Shown here in pieces: positions 16,299 through 26,815 of a DNA stretch of 64,000 nt (the first letter of the stretch is position 1; every line of letters begins with the position of its first letter). Where the stretch lies: NCBI RefSeq assembly GCF_001422445.1, contig NZ_LMNA01000001.1, positions 480,735 through 544,734 of the forward strand, in the 5' to 3' direction. Below the pieces are notes generated by a model, which saw only the letters and a list, made by a program, of their open reading frames with translations, was not told the DNA's origin and searched no databases. Source of the DNA: Pseudorhodoferax sp. Leaf274 (GTDB taxonomy: Bacteria > Pseudomonadota > Gammaproteobacteria > Burkholderiales > Burkholderiaceae_C). Both the position numbers and the translations under genes were made by a program.

Positions 16299-17045
16299 CT
16301 AGGGCGGCGGGGCGATGGGCGCGGCCATGTCCAGGCCGGTCATCTCGAAGCCCTTCTTGAAATCGACCATGTGCTTGCGCGTCCACTCGGCGGCGGCGGC
16401 ACCGTCGCGGCGCTGCAGCGCGTCCAGGATGCCGCGGTGCGCGGCCAGGTTGCGCGCCTTCGACTGCGGCAGGCGCTGGTGGATCTGCAGCAGCGTGGGG
16501 TTGTAGAGCAGGCTGATGGGTTCGCGCGCCAGCATCAGCGGGCGGTTGCGGCTGGCCCGGCCGACCAGGGCGTGGAACTCCACGTCCAGCTCCACCAGGC
16601 GCTGGTCCTGCGCCAGCGTGCCAGTGCCTTCGGCCTGCAGCGCGGCCGTCAGTTCGGTGTTGCGCGCGAGTTCTTCGAAGTCGGCCGGCTCGGCGTGCTC
16701 GGCCGCCAGCTGCGAGGCCAGCGGCTCCAGCGTCACGGCCACCTGCCAGAGTTCGGCAAAGGTGGTCTGCTGCAGCATCAACAGGCGCGCGGTGCGCGGC
16801 GCCAGGTCGTACAGGCCGGGCAATGCGACGAACAGCCGGCGGCCTTCGCGGCGCTGCACCAGGCCCTCCTGCTCGACCTGGCGGATCGCCTCGCGCACGG
16901 TGGAGCGGTGCACGCCGAAGCGCTCGGCCAGGCTTTGCTCGGTGGGCAGCGGCATGCCGGGGCGCAGCTGGCCCGACAGGATGGAGCGCTCGATCTCGGT
17001 CGATACCTGCTTGTAGGCAGGCGCCAGCTGCAGGCGGCTGAACAT
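16299..17045 (-). CDS. GntR-family regulator, FadR (FCD) subfamily
   Basis: Transcription factor of 248 aa with a winged HTH (about residues 10-78; LPTEQSLAERFGVHRSTVRE) and an all-helical FCD ligand domain (about 90-225). The ATG at 17045 follows a GAGG motif. It leads the Liv-type transporter/acyl-CoA ligase operon in the same direction, and a perfect FadR-type operator lies 130 bp upstream at 17175-17185, so autoregulation and repression of the importer until the ligand arrives is the simplest reading. The ligand is probably the imported acid or its CoA ester. Confidence 0.9.
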   Translation of the reverse strand: MFSRLQLAPAYKQVSTEIERSILSGQLRPGMPLPTEQSLAERFGVHRSTVREAIRQVEQEGLVQRREGRRLFVALPGLYDLAPRTARLLMLQQTTFAELWQVAVTLEPLASQLAAEHAEPADFEELARNTELTAALQAEGTGTLAQDQRLVELDVEFHALVGRASRNRPLMLAREPISLLYNPTLLQIHQRLPQSKARNLAAHRGILDALQRRDGAAAAEWTRKHMVDFKKGFEMTGLDMAAPIAPPP

Positions 17046-17394
17046 GGAGGCGTCCTCGCGCGGCCGGGCCGGCGCGCTGCCCTGGATGTCGGACGCTTCG
17101 TCGGCCTCGCGGCGCGGCGCACGGGTGCTGCCAGTCAAGCCAGGTCTCCTCGTCCCCGCCAAGGCGGTTTTTGTTTGTCGGACAATCGGATTGTTGGCAT
17201 TCGCAACGGTGTCAACCAGCGGGTTTTCCCGCGACGCGCCGCACGCGATTCGCTCTCGAAAAGTCACAACTGCGTGACCTTTGCATGCCATTCGGGGGGC
17301 CATTTGCGAGGTCTACAATCGCGCTCCCCTTGAACACGTCAGGCGGGTGTGCCGGGCGAAGAGGTCCGCAAGCTCGCCTTGAGGAGACGCCAAC
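17046..17394. promoter_or_regulatory. Divergent regulator/maeB intergenic region
   Basis: 349 bp without a supported gene. It holds the FadR-type operator (17175-17185) and a good -10 element TACAAT at 17314-17319 facing maeB, with no recognisable -35 at standard distance. A GAGGAG Shine-Dalgarno precedes the maeB start. The minus-strand promoter for the regulator could not be placed exactly. Confidence 0.55.
17175..17185. promoter_or_regulatory. FadR-type GntR operator TTGTCGGACAA
   Basis: Perfect 5-1-5 palindrome that fits the TNGTNNNACNA consensus reported for FadR-subfamily GntR regulators. It lies between the regulator gene (minus, starting at 17045) and the malic enzyme gene (plus, starting at 17395), 130 bp upstream of the regulator. 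The adjacent FadR-like protein is the obvious candidate to bind it. Confidence 0.7.
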
Positions 17395-19731
<2,337 letters not shown>

Positions 19732-19780
19732 CCTCCGCCGGCCAAGCAAGCACTAACTTGGTGCGATGCGAAGCCCTTGC

Positions 19781-19809
19781 GGCCCATGCCTGTTTTTTGG
19801 GCATGGGCC
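19781..19809 (+). terminator. Stem-loop after maeB
   Basis: GGCCCATGCC (19781-19790) pairs perfectly with GGCATGGGCC (19800-19809) across a T-rich 9-nt loop. It follows the maeB stop by 50 bp. There is no long T tract after the stem, only TTGCGTTT, so termination may be partial or factor-assisted. Confidence 0.6.
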
Positions 19810-19914
19810 TTGCGTTTGCGGAGCCCTTGGGGCACACTAGCGCGCTTCGATCCGGGGGTTAACCCGGAGCCCGCGCACGAAGCCGTGCGGTCTGTGCGCC
19901 AGTTCTTCTTTCCC

Positions 19915-20313
19915 ATGTTGTCCACGATTTGCCACCCCTTCAGCCGTCCGCTTTGGCGCGGTTTGATGGCGGTGGTGCTGACGGTTTGCACTGTTTCGGT
20001 GCAGGCCCGGACTTCGGCCGATGGCGCCACGGTGGCGTTGGACGCCCTGCCAAGGGAAGGTCAGGCGACCTACCAACGCATCCTGCAAGGCGGGCCGTTC
20101 CCGTACGAGAAAGACGGCACCGTGTTCTTCAACCGCGAGCGCCTGCTGCCGGAACACAAGCGGGGCTACTACCGCGAGTACACGGTGGCCGGAGAAGGTG
20201 CACGCAGCCGCGGTGCGCGGCGCATCGTCTGCGGCGGCCAGCGGCCGACGGTGCCGGATGGTTGCTACTACACCAGCGACCACTATGCGAGTTTTCGCAA
20301 GATCGCGCCGTGA
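19915..20313 (+). CDS. Secreted guanyl-specific ribonuclease (barnase/RNase Sa-like)
   Basis: Small RNase of 132 aa of the N1/T1 microbial ribonuclease family. Residues about 14-40 (WRGLMAVVLTVCTVSVQA) form a signal peptide with a VQA site. The mature part has the family pattern: PFPYEKDGTVFFNRERLLP, GYYREYTV with the general-base Glu, ARRIVCGG with the Arg, and YYTSDHYASF with the general-acid His. Two cysteines (VCGG and GCYY) may pair in the periplasm. A barstar-like inhibitor gene starts 41 bp downstream, the expected protector against mislocalised enzyme. Confidence 0.92.
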   Translation: MLSTICHPFSRPLWRGLMAVVLTVCTVSVQARTSADGATVALDALPREGQATYQRILQGGPFPYEKDGTVFFNRERLLPEHKRGYYREYTVAGEGARSRGARRIVCGGQRPTVPDGCYYTSDHYASFRKIAP

Positions 20314-20354
20314 AGGTCGGGCGATTCTTGTTTTTGTGAGACCGAGGTATTTTG

Positions 20355-20777
20355 ATGACCAACGTTAAAGCGGAGCTGGACCAGCCTCTGCGTACCGTGC
20401 GAACCAACATCGTCCAGTCGATCCGGGCGTTTCGCGTAGCCGATCTGCAGGAGGCTGCCCAGTCCATGGGCCACCATTTCCTGTACGCCAACCTGGCCAA
20501 TGCTCAGAGCAAGCAGGACGTGCTCGACCTGATCGCGCAGCAATTCACGTTCCCGACGCACTTCGGCAAGAACTTCGATGCGCTGTACGACTGCATGACC
20601 GACCCGCTGCACAAGTCGGGCCCGCAGCCCGGCTTCATCGTCGTGCTGGAGCAGATCCCCGCGAACGCCAAGTTCGACAAGGAAGCGCGCGAGCAGCTGC
20701 TGGACATCTTCCGCGACGCTGCAGACTACTGGGGCGACCGCAAGATCCCGTTCCGCTGTTTCTATTCTTTTCTGTAG
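20355..20777 (+). CDS. Barstar-family ribonuclease inhibitor
   Basis: Cytoplasmic inhibitor of 140 aa partnering the RNase upstream. The barstar core is clear: LANAQSKQDVLDLIAQQFTF, FPTHFGKNFDALYDCMTD with the acidic helix that plugs the RNase active site, and FIVVLEQIPANAKF. The ATG at 20355 follows a GAGG; an in-frame TTG lies immediately before it. The frame closes at TAG after RCFYSFL, but a strongly GC3-biased frame continues downstream (20771-20989) in the -1 frame, suggesting that the true protein may be longer. Confidence 0.9.
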   Translation: MTNVKAELDQPLRTVRTNIVQSIRAFRVADLQEAAQSMGHHFLYANLANAQSKQDVLDLIAQQFTFPTHFGKNFDALYDCMTDPLHKSGPQPGFIVVLEQIPANAKFDKEAREQLLDIFRDAADYWGDRKIPFRCFYSFL

Positions 20778-20989
20778 CCCGTTCCGCACACACCAGCCAA
20801 GCGGAACGGGCGAACGAGGCCCAGCAGGACGACGCCGTTGCCGGCATCGCCCTCACCAGCACGACCACGGCAACCAGCACCACGGAATCGGGCGAGAAGA
20901 TGCCCACCGACAAGCTGGTCGACGTCTCGCCCCTGGCGCTGCGCATGAGCAGCCCCTTCAACGCGGGTTACTGGTTGGCAGCAGCCTGA
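20771..20989 (+). pseudogene. Frame-shifted C-terminal extension of the barstar-like gene
   Basis: Open frame of 72 codons with no start codon before its internal ATG at 20910. Third positions are almost all G or C, as in real genes here. The peptide has a low-complexity Thr/Ser linker followed by VDVSPLALRMSSPFNAGYWL. It joins the barstar frame by a -1 shift within TTCTTTTCTG near 20765-20773. Either an indel (biological or sequencing) cut the gene, or it is recoded. Alternatively the region is a separate leaderless relic. Confidence 0.55.
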
Positions 20990-21015
20990 GGCGGCAGCCA
21001 CCGGTTCCAGGATCG

Positions 21016-21037
21016 ACGCCCGTCAGCCGACGGGCGT
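21016..21037. terminator. Stem-loop between convergent barstar and rsmA units
   Basis: ACGCCCGTC (21016-21024) pairs with GACGGGCGT (21029-21037) around an AGCC loop, followed by TTG. It lies between convergent transcription units and could serve both directions. Confidence 0.65.
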
Positions 21038-21040
21038 TTG

Positions 21041-21805
21041 TCATTGCGGGGCCTGCGCCTGTGCCAGGGCCACGTATTGGGCCACGGGCACTTCCTCGGC
21101 CCGGCGCTGCAGGTCGAAGCTGCCGCCGAACTGGCGCGCCTCCAGCCACCGGCCCAGGCTGTGGCGCAGCAGCTTGCGGCGCTGGCTGAAAGCCACCTGC
21201 ACCAGCTCGCTGAGCAGCTTCACGTCGAGCTGCGGCGGCTCCGCCAACGGCTCCATGCGCACCACCGCGCTGTCGACCTTGGGCGGCGGATCGAAGCTCT
21301 CGGGCGGCACGAACAGCACGTCTTCCATCGTGTAGCGCCACTGCAGCATCACGCTGAGCCGGCCATAGGCCGCGGTCGCCGGCGTGGCCACCATGCGGTC
21401 GATGACCTCCTTTTGCAGCATGAAGTGCTGGTCGCGCACCACGTCCACGTGCTCCAGCAGGTGGAAGAGGATGGGCGTGGAGATGTTGTAGGGCAGGTTG
21501 CCCACCACGCGCACCTTCTGGCCTGCGCCAGCGGCCAGGGCGGTGAAGTCCACCTTGAGCACATCCGACTCGACCACCGTGAGCTGGGGATGGCGGCGCA
21601 ACCGCTCGGCCAGGTCGCGGTCGAGTTCGATGACCGTGAGCCGGCCGACGCGCTCGACCAGCGGCTGGGTCAGCGCCGCCAGGCCCGGGCCGATCTCGAC
21701 CATGGGATCGCCCGGCTGCGGCGCAATCGCCCGCACGATGGCGTCGATGACGCCCGCATCCGACAGGAAATGCTGGCCGAAGCGCTTGCGCGCGATGTGC
21801 TTCAC
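21041..21805 (-). CDS. rsmA: 16S rRNA dimethyladenosine transferase RsmA (KsgA)
   Basis: Dimethylates A1518 and A1519 of 16S rRNA during late 30S assembly. 254 aa. Near the N-terminus is [12 protein letters not shown]; the SAM site is [11 protein letters not shown]; the catalytic motif is [13 protein letters not shown]; the rRNA-binding C-terminal part contains [12 protein letters not shown]. The start is GTG at 21805. It follows surA by 16 bp in the conserved lptD-surA-(pdxA)-rsmA order, here without pdxA. Confidence 0.96.
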   Translation of the reverse strand: MKHIARKRFGQHFLSDAGVIDAIVRAIAPQPGDPMVEIGPGLAALTQPLVERVGRLTVIELDRDLAERLRRHPQLTVVESDVLKVDFTALAAGAGQKVRVVGNLPYNISTPILFHLLEHVDVVRDQHFMLQKEVIDRMVATPATAAYGRLSVMLQWRYTMEDVLFVPPESFDPPPKVDSAVVRMEPLAEPPQLDVKLLSELVQVAFSQRRKLLRHSLGRWLEARQFGGSFDLQRRAEEVPVAQYVALAQAQAPQ

Positions 21806-21821
21806 GTCCGGCTCGCTCGGC

Positions 21822-23159
21822 TCACTGGGGCGCCTGGCGCAACTCGACGTAGGCGCGGCCGCGCAACTCCTGCAGCCAGCTTCGGTAGGCCTCGTCCATC
21901 TTGCGTTCGCGCACCAGGTTGCGGGCCACCTCGCGCTGCTCGCGCGGGTTCAGCTGGTACTGGCGCCGCTCCAGCAGCTGGATCAGGTGCACGCCGAAGC
22001 GCGAGACGATGGGTTCGGAGATCTCGCCCGGGCGCAGGGCATCGAGCACTTCCTCGAACTCGGGCACGAACTGGCCGGGGTTGGACCAGCCCAGGTCGCC
22101 GCCCTGCGCCGCGCTGCCGTCCTGCGAACTGGCTTGGGCCAACGCGGCGAAATCGGCCTGGCCAGCCACGATGCGACGGCGCATGCCGGCCAGGCGCTCG
22201 CGCGCGTTGGCCTCGGTCTGCTGGGCATCGACGCGCAGCAGGATGTGGCGGGCATGCTGCTGCGTGATGCTCTGCAGCGCACCGGCCTGGCGCTTGTCGA
22301 CCACCTTGAGGATGTGGAAGCCCGCGCCGGAACGCACCGGCTCAGTGATCCCGCCGACGGGCAGCTGGGCCGTGGCCTGCAGGAAGAGCTCGGGGTAACG
22401 GTCGGGGCTGCGCAGCCCCATCTCGCCGCCGGCCGCCGCGTCCGTTCCGTCGGAGAAGCTGCGCGCCAGGGCCGCGAAGTCCTCGCCGGCACGGGCACGC
22501 TTCTCCACGTCCTGTGCACGCGCCTGGCGCTCGGCCACCTGCTGCGGCGTGGCGTTCTCGGGCACGGCCACCAGCACCTGGGCCAGGTTGATCTCGGTCG
22601 GCGCTGCGGGCGCGGTGTCCGTCTGCTCGCGCAGGAACTGCTCGACCTCGGCATCGCTCACGCGCACGCGCGCATCGAGCTCGCGGTCGCGCAGGCGCGA
22701 CATCAGGATCTGGTCGCGCAGGTCGTTGCGGAATTGCGTCGTCGTCATGCCGTCCAGCACGATGCGGCGGCGCAGTTCGGCCACGTCGATCTGGTTCTGC
22801 CGCGCGACGTTCTGCTCGGCCAGGTTGATGGCGGCCTCGTCCACCTTCAGGCCCATTTCGCGCGCCTGCTGCAGCTGGGCGCGTTCCACGACCAGGCTCT
22901 CCAGCGCCTGCCGCGACAGCTCGGCCTGGGTCGGCATGCGGCCGCCCTGCTGGCGCAGCTGCTGCACCACGCGGGCGGTGCGGCGCTGCACCTCCAGGTT
23001 GGTGATGGGCTCGGAATTGACCACCGCCACGATGAAGTCGGACTGGCGCGCCGCGCCCTGTGCCAGGGCCACGGAGGGCACGGCGGTCCAGCAGGCCGCG
23101 GCCAACGCCAAGGCCGTCAGGAAGGAGGCGGGCGCCGTGCGGCGCTTGGACTGTTGCAT
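21822..23159 (-). CDS. surA: Periplasmic peptidyl-prolyl isomerase / OMP chaperone SurA
   Basis: Chaperone for outer-membrane beta-barrels, including LptD encoded just upstream. 445 aa. A signal peptide ends at VALAQG. The SurA_N chaperone domain (about 40-190) starts [18 protein letters not shown]. Two parvulin domains follow, the first around [20 protein letters not shown], the second around [11 protein letters not shown] and [20 protein letters not shown]. The start overlaps the lptD stop (TGATG), so synthesis is coupled. Confidence 0.96.
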   Translation of the reverse strand: MQQSKRRTAPASFLTALALAAACWTAVPSVALAQGAARQSDFIVAVVNSEPITNLEVQRRTARVVQQLRQQGGRMPTQAELSRQALESLVVERAQLQQAREMGLKVDEAAINLAEQNVARQNQIDVAELRRRIVLDGMTTTQFRNDLRDQILMSRLRDRELDARVRVSDAEVEQFLREQTDTAPAAPTEINLAQVLVAVPENATPQQVAERQARAQDVEKRARAGEDFAALARSFSDGTDAAAGGEMGLRSPDRYPELFLQATAQLPVGGITEPVRSGAGFHILKVVDKRQAGALQSITQQHARHILLRVDAQQTEANARERLAGMRRRIVAGQADFAALAQASSQDGSAAQGGDLGWSNPGQFVPEFEEVLDALRPGEISEPIVSRFGVHLIQLLERRQYQLNPREQREVARNLVRERKMDEAYRSWLQELRGRAYVELRQAPQ

Positions 23160-25594
23160 CACTCGTAGGAGCCGAAACGGCTCGATGTGGTCACCTGCTC
23201 GCGCAGGAACTGGTAGCGGGGAATGTTGTCGCGCAGCGTCTTGAGCGGGCTGGAGCCCAGGCGCGCCAGGCCGACGAACTCGATCTGGAACATGATCTTG
23301 TTGTTGGCAGCGGCATTGGAACGCTGGATGCGCTCGACCACGATGCGGCCGATCCAGCAATCGCCGTCGTACTCCAGCCCCATGATCGAGTCCACGAACT
23401 GGCGGTCCTGCAGGCTGTAGGCCAGCCGGCCCACGCTGTACCAGCGGCCCGAGCCCAGGCCACGGCCTGGCCCCATGTCCTGGCCGCGGTCGCCCCACAG
23501 GTCGTTGAGCGGCCATTGCCAGCCGACATCGACCTGCTCGCTCTCCGGCAGTCCGCTGCTGGCGCGTTGCATGCGGTAGGCGGTGCTGACCACGCGGTAG
23601 TTGCCCGGGCTGTACTTTCCGGTCACGGTGAAGCGTTCCGAACGCCGCGTATCGGGGTTGTATTGCACGGTGGCGTCGGTGGACCACAGCGGGTCCCAGT
23701 TCACCGAGGCGCCGGCCAGGAAGTCGCTCACGCGGTCGTCGACCACCGAGCCGCCCGGCAGGAACACGCGCTGGTCCTTGAAGCGCAGGCGCTGCGCGAC
23801 GCCGAAGCGCGCCACCTGGGCGCCCGTGTCCGGCTGCAGGAAACGCGTGTCCAGGCCCAGCGTGAGCACGTTGCTGTCGGAGATGCGGTCGTTGCCGGTG
23901 AAGGCGTTCTCGCTGTAGATGGTGCCGAAGTTGAAGTCGGTGGCGGTGGTGTCGTACACCGGCAGGCTGTTCTGCTCGCGGTACGGCGTGTTCACGTAGA
24001 AGGCGCGCGGCTCCAGGGTCTGGCGCCACGCGCGGCCGAAGAAGTTGGCGTCGCGCTCGAACACCAGGCCGCTGTCGATGCTGAAGGTGGGCACGCTGCG
24101 GCTGGCGCTGGTCGCGCCGTTGGCCAGCGGCGCGTCGAAGGTGTAGCGCGCGGCATGCAACTGCAGCTTGGGCGTGAAGAACCAGCCCGGCCGTACCCAG
24201 GGGTGGCTGATCTGGCCCAGCAGGAAGCTGCGCTTGGCGTCGGGCTGCAGCGTGTAGGTGCGGTCGGCCGAGAACTGGGTGTAGTCGGCATCGACCGAGA
24301 AGTCGAAGCCGGCGACGTCGTAGCGGGCATAGCGGCCCGTGACCTGGGGCAGCCGGTCGTAGGGCGGCGTGATGGGCGCGCTGGCGTCCTGCAGCGTCTG
24401 GTACTTGAGCGCCCGCAGCCCGGCGGAGAAATCGCCCTGCGCCCAGCGCAGGTTGGCGTCGGTGGTGCGCAGGCGGTCGGTCAGCGAGGTGGTGGTGCTG
24501 GGGAAGTCGCGCCAGTAGTCGTTGTCGCTGACGCGGTTGGCATCCAGCGAGAAGGCCAGGTTGCCGATGCCTTTCACGCCGGTCTGGATCACGCCCGTGT
24601 GCTTGGCCTCGTAGGACCAGCGCTCGCGGTCGCGCAGCTTGTCGGTGGGCATGTAGTCCAGCCGCAACTGCCCCTGGTAGGTCGGCTCCATGTAGCGGAA
24701 CTCGCCGCCCATCATCACGCCGCGCTTGCTCATGACCGAGGGGTAGAACGTGGCGTCGCGGTTGGGTGCGATGTTCCAGTAGTAGGGCACCAGCAGCTCG
24801 ACGCCGTTGAGGTTGTCCAGCGCCACCGTGGGCGGCAGGAAACCGGACTTGCGCGCGTCGCTGAGCGGGAAGGTGAAGGTCGGCAGCGCCAGCACCGGCA
24901 CATCCATGAAGCGCAGCACGCCGCCCTTGGCCTCGCCCACGTCCTGCTCGGTGTCCAGGTTCATCGTGGTGGCCGTCAGCACCCAGTCGGGCAACCAGCT
25001 CGGGCCGGGCTGGCGCCGGCAGGTGGTGTAGGTGGCGTCGTGCAGCACCGAGCGCTTGTCGTCGATGAAATCGGCGCGGCTGGCCTGGCCGTGCGCACCG
25101 GCGCGCAGCAGCTGGTAGCGCGGGCTCTGGAAGAAGCCCTCGAAGGCATCGACCTTGAGCTCCAGCGCCGGGCCTTCGTAGACATCGCCCGCGCGGTTGA
25201 TGCGCACGTGGCCCTGCGCCTTGGCCTGGTCGGTCGCCTGGTCGTATTCGAGCCGGTCGGCCTGGATCATGGTGTCGCCGCGCCGCATCATGGCGTCGCC
25301 TTCGATCACGGTCTCCAGGTCGGGCCGGCCCGAACTGCGCTGGCCGGAGAAGAAGGTCGGCAGCTGCCTGCGCAGTTCGGCCGGCACCTGCTCCGTCAGC
25401 TGCTCGCTGGGCTTGAGCCGCAGCGGCGCCGCATCCGTGGCAGCCTGCGCACGCGCGCCATCTGTGGCCAGCAGCAGCGCCAGCGCCGCGACCGCACCCG
25501 CCGCATGGCACAGGGCGAAACCGCCGACGGGAGAACGCTGTGGCAGGGCGAAGTGGACGGGAGGCATCGAAGAGATCAGGGACGGTCCGGGCAT
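23159..25594 (-). CDS. lptD: LPS-assembly protein LptD
   Basis: Outer-membrane translocon that inserts lipopolysaccharide into the outer leaflet with LptE. About 811 aa from the ATG at 25594 (an ATG at 25567 is nearly as good; neither has a clear Shine-Dalgarno). Signal peptide AGAVAALALLLATDGARAQ; then the LptA-like beta-taco domain (about 85-200, VIEGDAMMRRGDTMIQADRL) with TYTTCRR and a long C-terminal barrel ending GLARLGSSPLKTLRDNIPRY. A Cys in GDCWIG matches the conserved C-terminal cysteine. Divergent from amgK. Confidence 0.95.
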   Translation of the reverse strand: MPGPSLISSMPPVHFALPQRSPVGGFALCHAAGAVAALALLLATDGARAQAATDAAPLRLKPSEQLTEQVPAELRRQLPTFFSGQRSSGRPDLETVIEGDAMMRRGDTMIQADRLEYDQATDQAKAQGHVRINRAGDVYEGPALELKVDAFEGFFQSPRYQLLRAGAHGQASRADFIDDKRSVLHDATYTTCRRQPGPSWLPDWVLTATTMNLDTEQDVGEAKGGVLRFMDVPVLALPTFTFPLSDARKSGFLPPTVALDNLNGVELLVPYYWNIAPNRDATFYPSVMSKRGVMMGGEFRYMEPTYQGQLRLDYMPTDKLRDRERWSYEAKHTGVIQTGVKGIGNLAFSLDANRVSDNDYWRDFPSTTTSLTDRLRTTDANLRWAQGDFSAGLRALKYQTLQDASAPITPPYDRLPQVTGRYARYDVAGFDFSVDADYTQFSADRTYTLQPDAKRSFLLGQISHPWVRPGWFFTPKLQLHAARYTFDAPLANGATSASRSVPTFSIDSGLVFERDANFFGRAWRQTLEPRAFYVNTPYREQNSLPVYDTTATDFNFGTIYSENAFTGNDRISDSNVLTLGLDTRFLQPDTGAQVARFGVAQRLRFKDQRVFLPGGSVVDDRVSDFLAGASVNWDPLWSTDATVQYNPDTRRSERFTVTGKYSPGNYRVVSTAYRMQRASSGLPESEQVDVGWQWPLNDLWGDRGQDMGPGRGLGSGRWYSVGRLAYSLQDRQFVDSIMGLEYDGDCWIGRIVVERIQRSNAAANNKIMFQIEFVGLARLGSSPLKTLRDNIPRYQFLREQVTTSSRFGSYE

Positions 25595-25650
25595 CCGGGG
25601 CAGTCTAGTGTTGGACGAAGGGGCGGGCCTGAAGCCGCCACCAGCCCCGG

Positions 25651-25666
25651 GGCTTGCCGGCAAGCC
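25651..25666. promoter_or_regulatory. Perfect 16-bp palindrome GGCTTGCCGGCAAGCC
   Basis: Perfect palindrome between lptD and amgK, immediately upstream of the amgK -10 element. It could be an operator for a dimeric repressor or a small hairpin; the sequence alone does not decide. Confidence 0.5.
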
Positions 25667-25672
25667 GGTTTG

Positions 25673-25678
25673 TAGAAT
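25673..25678 (+). promoter_or_regulatory. -10 element TAGAAT for amgK; possible leaderless start
   Basis: TAGAAT is one mismatch from consensus and ends 9 bp before the amgK ATG at 25688. A transcript initiating 6-8 nt after it would begin almost on the start codon, and no Shine-Dalgarno is present. No good -35 at 16-18 bp; the palindrome at 25651-25666 occupies that position. Confidence 0.5.
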
Positions 25679-25687
25679 CGATTATCC

Positions 25688-26809
25688 ATGAGCCTGAAGA
25701 CCGACCCCACCGGCGTGCCCGGCCCGCAAACGCCGCCAGCCGTGGCGTGGTCCGACCCGCAACGTGCGGCGGCGTTCCAGCGCTGGCTGGCCGGCATCGC
25801 GCCACGCCACCACCTCGTGCCCGCCACGCTGCAACCGGCCTCGGCCGACGCCAGCTTCCGCCGCTACCTGCGCATCGCCACCATGGATGGCGCCAGCCGC
25901 ATCGTCATGGACGCGCCGCCCGACAAGGAGAACAGCGAGCCCTTCGTGCGCATCGCCGCGCTCATGCGCGAGGCCGGCCTCACGGTGCCCGAGGTGCTGG
26001 AATGGGACCAGGGCGGCGGCTTCCTGCTGCTGTCCGACCTCGGCACCCAGACCATGATGCAGGGCATGGACCGGGCCAGCGCCGCCGCCAACGCGGGCCG
26101 CTACCGCCAGGCCATCGATGCGCTGATCGCCTGGCAGCTGGCCTCGCGCCCCGGCGTGCTGCCGGCCTACGACGAGGCCGTGCTGCGGCGCGAACTGGCG
26201 CTGTTCCCCGACTGGTACCTCGCAAAGCACCGCGGCGTGGTGCTGGACGACGCCCAGCGCGCCACGCTGGAGCAGGCCTTCGGCGCCATCGTGGCCGAGA
26301 ACCTGGCCGCGCCCAGCGTCTACGTGCACCGCGACTTCATGCCGCGCAACCTGATGCTGCTGCCCGGCGACGCCACGCGCCTGGGCGTGCTGGACTTCCA
26401 GGATGCGCTGTACGGCCCCATCACCTACGACATCGCCAGCCTGCTGCGCGATGCCTTCCTGAGCTGGGACGAGGACTTCGTCCTGGACGTCACGGTCCGC
26501 TACTGGCAGGAAGCCCGCAAGGCCGGCCTGCTGGGCGCGAACAGCGCCACGGGCTGGGGCGACGACTTCGGCGCCTTCTACCGCGCCGTCGAATGGATGG
26601 GCCTGCAACGCCACCTCAAGGTGGCCGGCATCTTCGCGCGGCTCACGCTGCGCGACGGCAAGCCGCAATACCTGGCCGACACGCCACGCTTCATCGGCTA
26701 CATCCGCGCCACGGCCGGCCGCTACCGCGAGCTCAAGCCCCTGCTGCACCTGGTCGACCAGATCGAAGGCACCCAGGCTGTCACCGGCTTCGCCTACGGC
26801 CGGATCTAG
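25688..26809 (+). CDS. amgK: Aminoglycoside-phosphotransferase-fold sugar kinase AmgK
   Basis: Predicted anomeric kinase for N-acetylmuramate/N-acetylglucosamine in the peptidoglycan recycling route that bypasses de novo UDP-MurNAc synthesis. 373 aa. The APH-fold catalytic loop is YVHRDFMPRNLMLL (His, Asp, Asn) and the metal-binding DFQDALYGPITYDIASL follows. The N-terminal lobe has DASFRRYLRI. Position divergent from lptD is the usual amgK position, but the partner nucleotidyltransferase gene murU, normally next, is replaced by rsmE. Confidence 0.9.
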   Translation: MSLKTDPTGVPGPQTPPAVAWSDPQRAAAFQRWLAGIAPRHHLVPATLQPASADASFRRYLRIATMDGASRIVMDAPPDKENSEPFVRIAALMREAGLTVPEVLEWDQGGGFLLLSDLGTQTMMQGMDRASAAANAGRYRQAIDALIAWQLASRPGVLPAYDEAVLRRELALFPDWYLAKHRGVVLDDAQRATLEQAFGAIVAENLAAPSVYVHRDFMPRNLMLLPGDATRLGVLDFQDALYGPITYDIASLLRDAFLSWDEDFVLDVTVRYWQEARKAGLLGANSATGWGDDFGAFYRAVEWMGLQRHLKVAGIFARLTLRDGKPQYLADTPRFIGYIRATAGRYRELKPLLHLVDQIEGTQAVTGFAYGRI

Positions 26810-26815
26810 CCTGCC

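Noticed and set aside
19855..19880. TCCGGGGGTTAACCCGGA near-palindrome before the RNase gene
   Set aside because: Could be an operator, but it has no known regulator nearby and the symmetry is imperfect; not strong enough to list.
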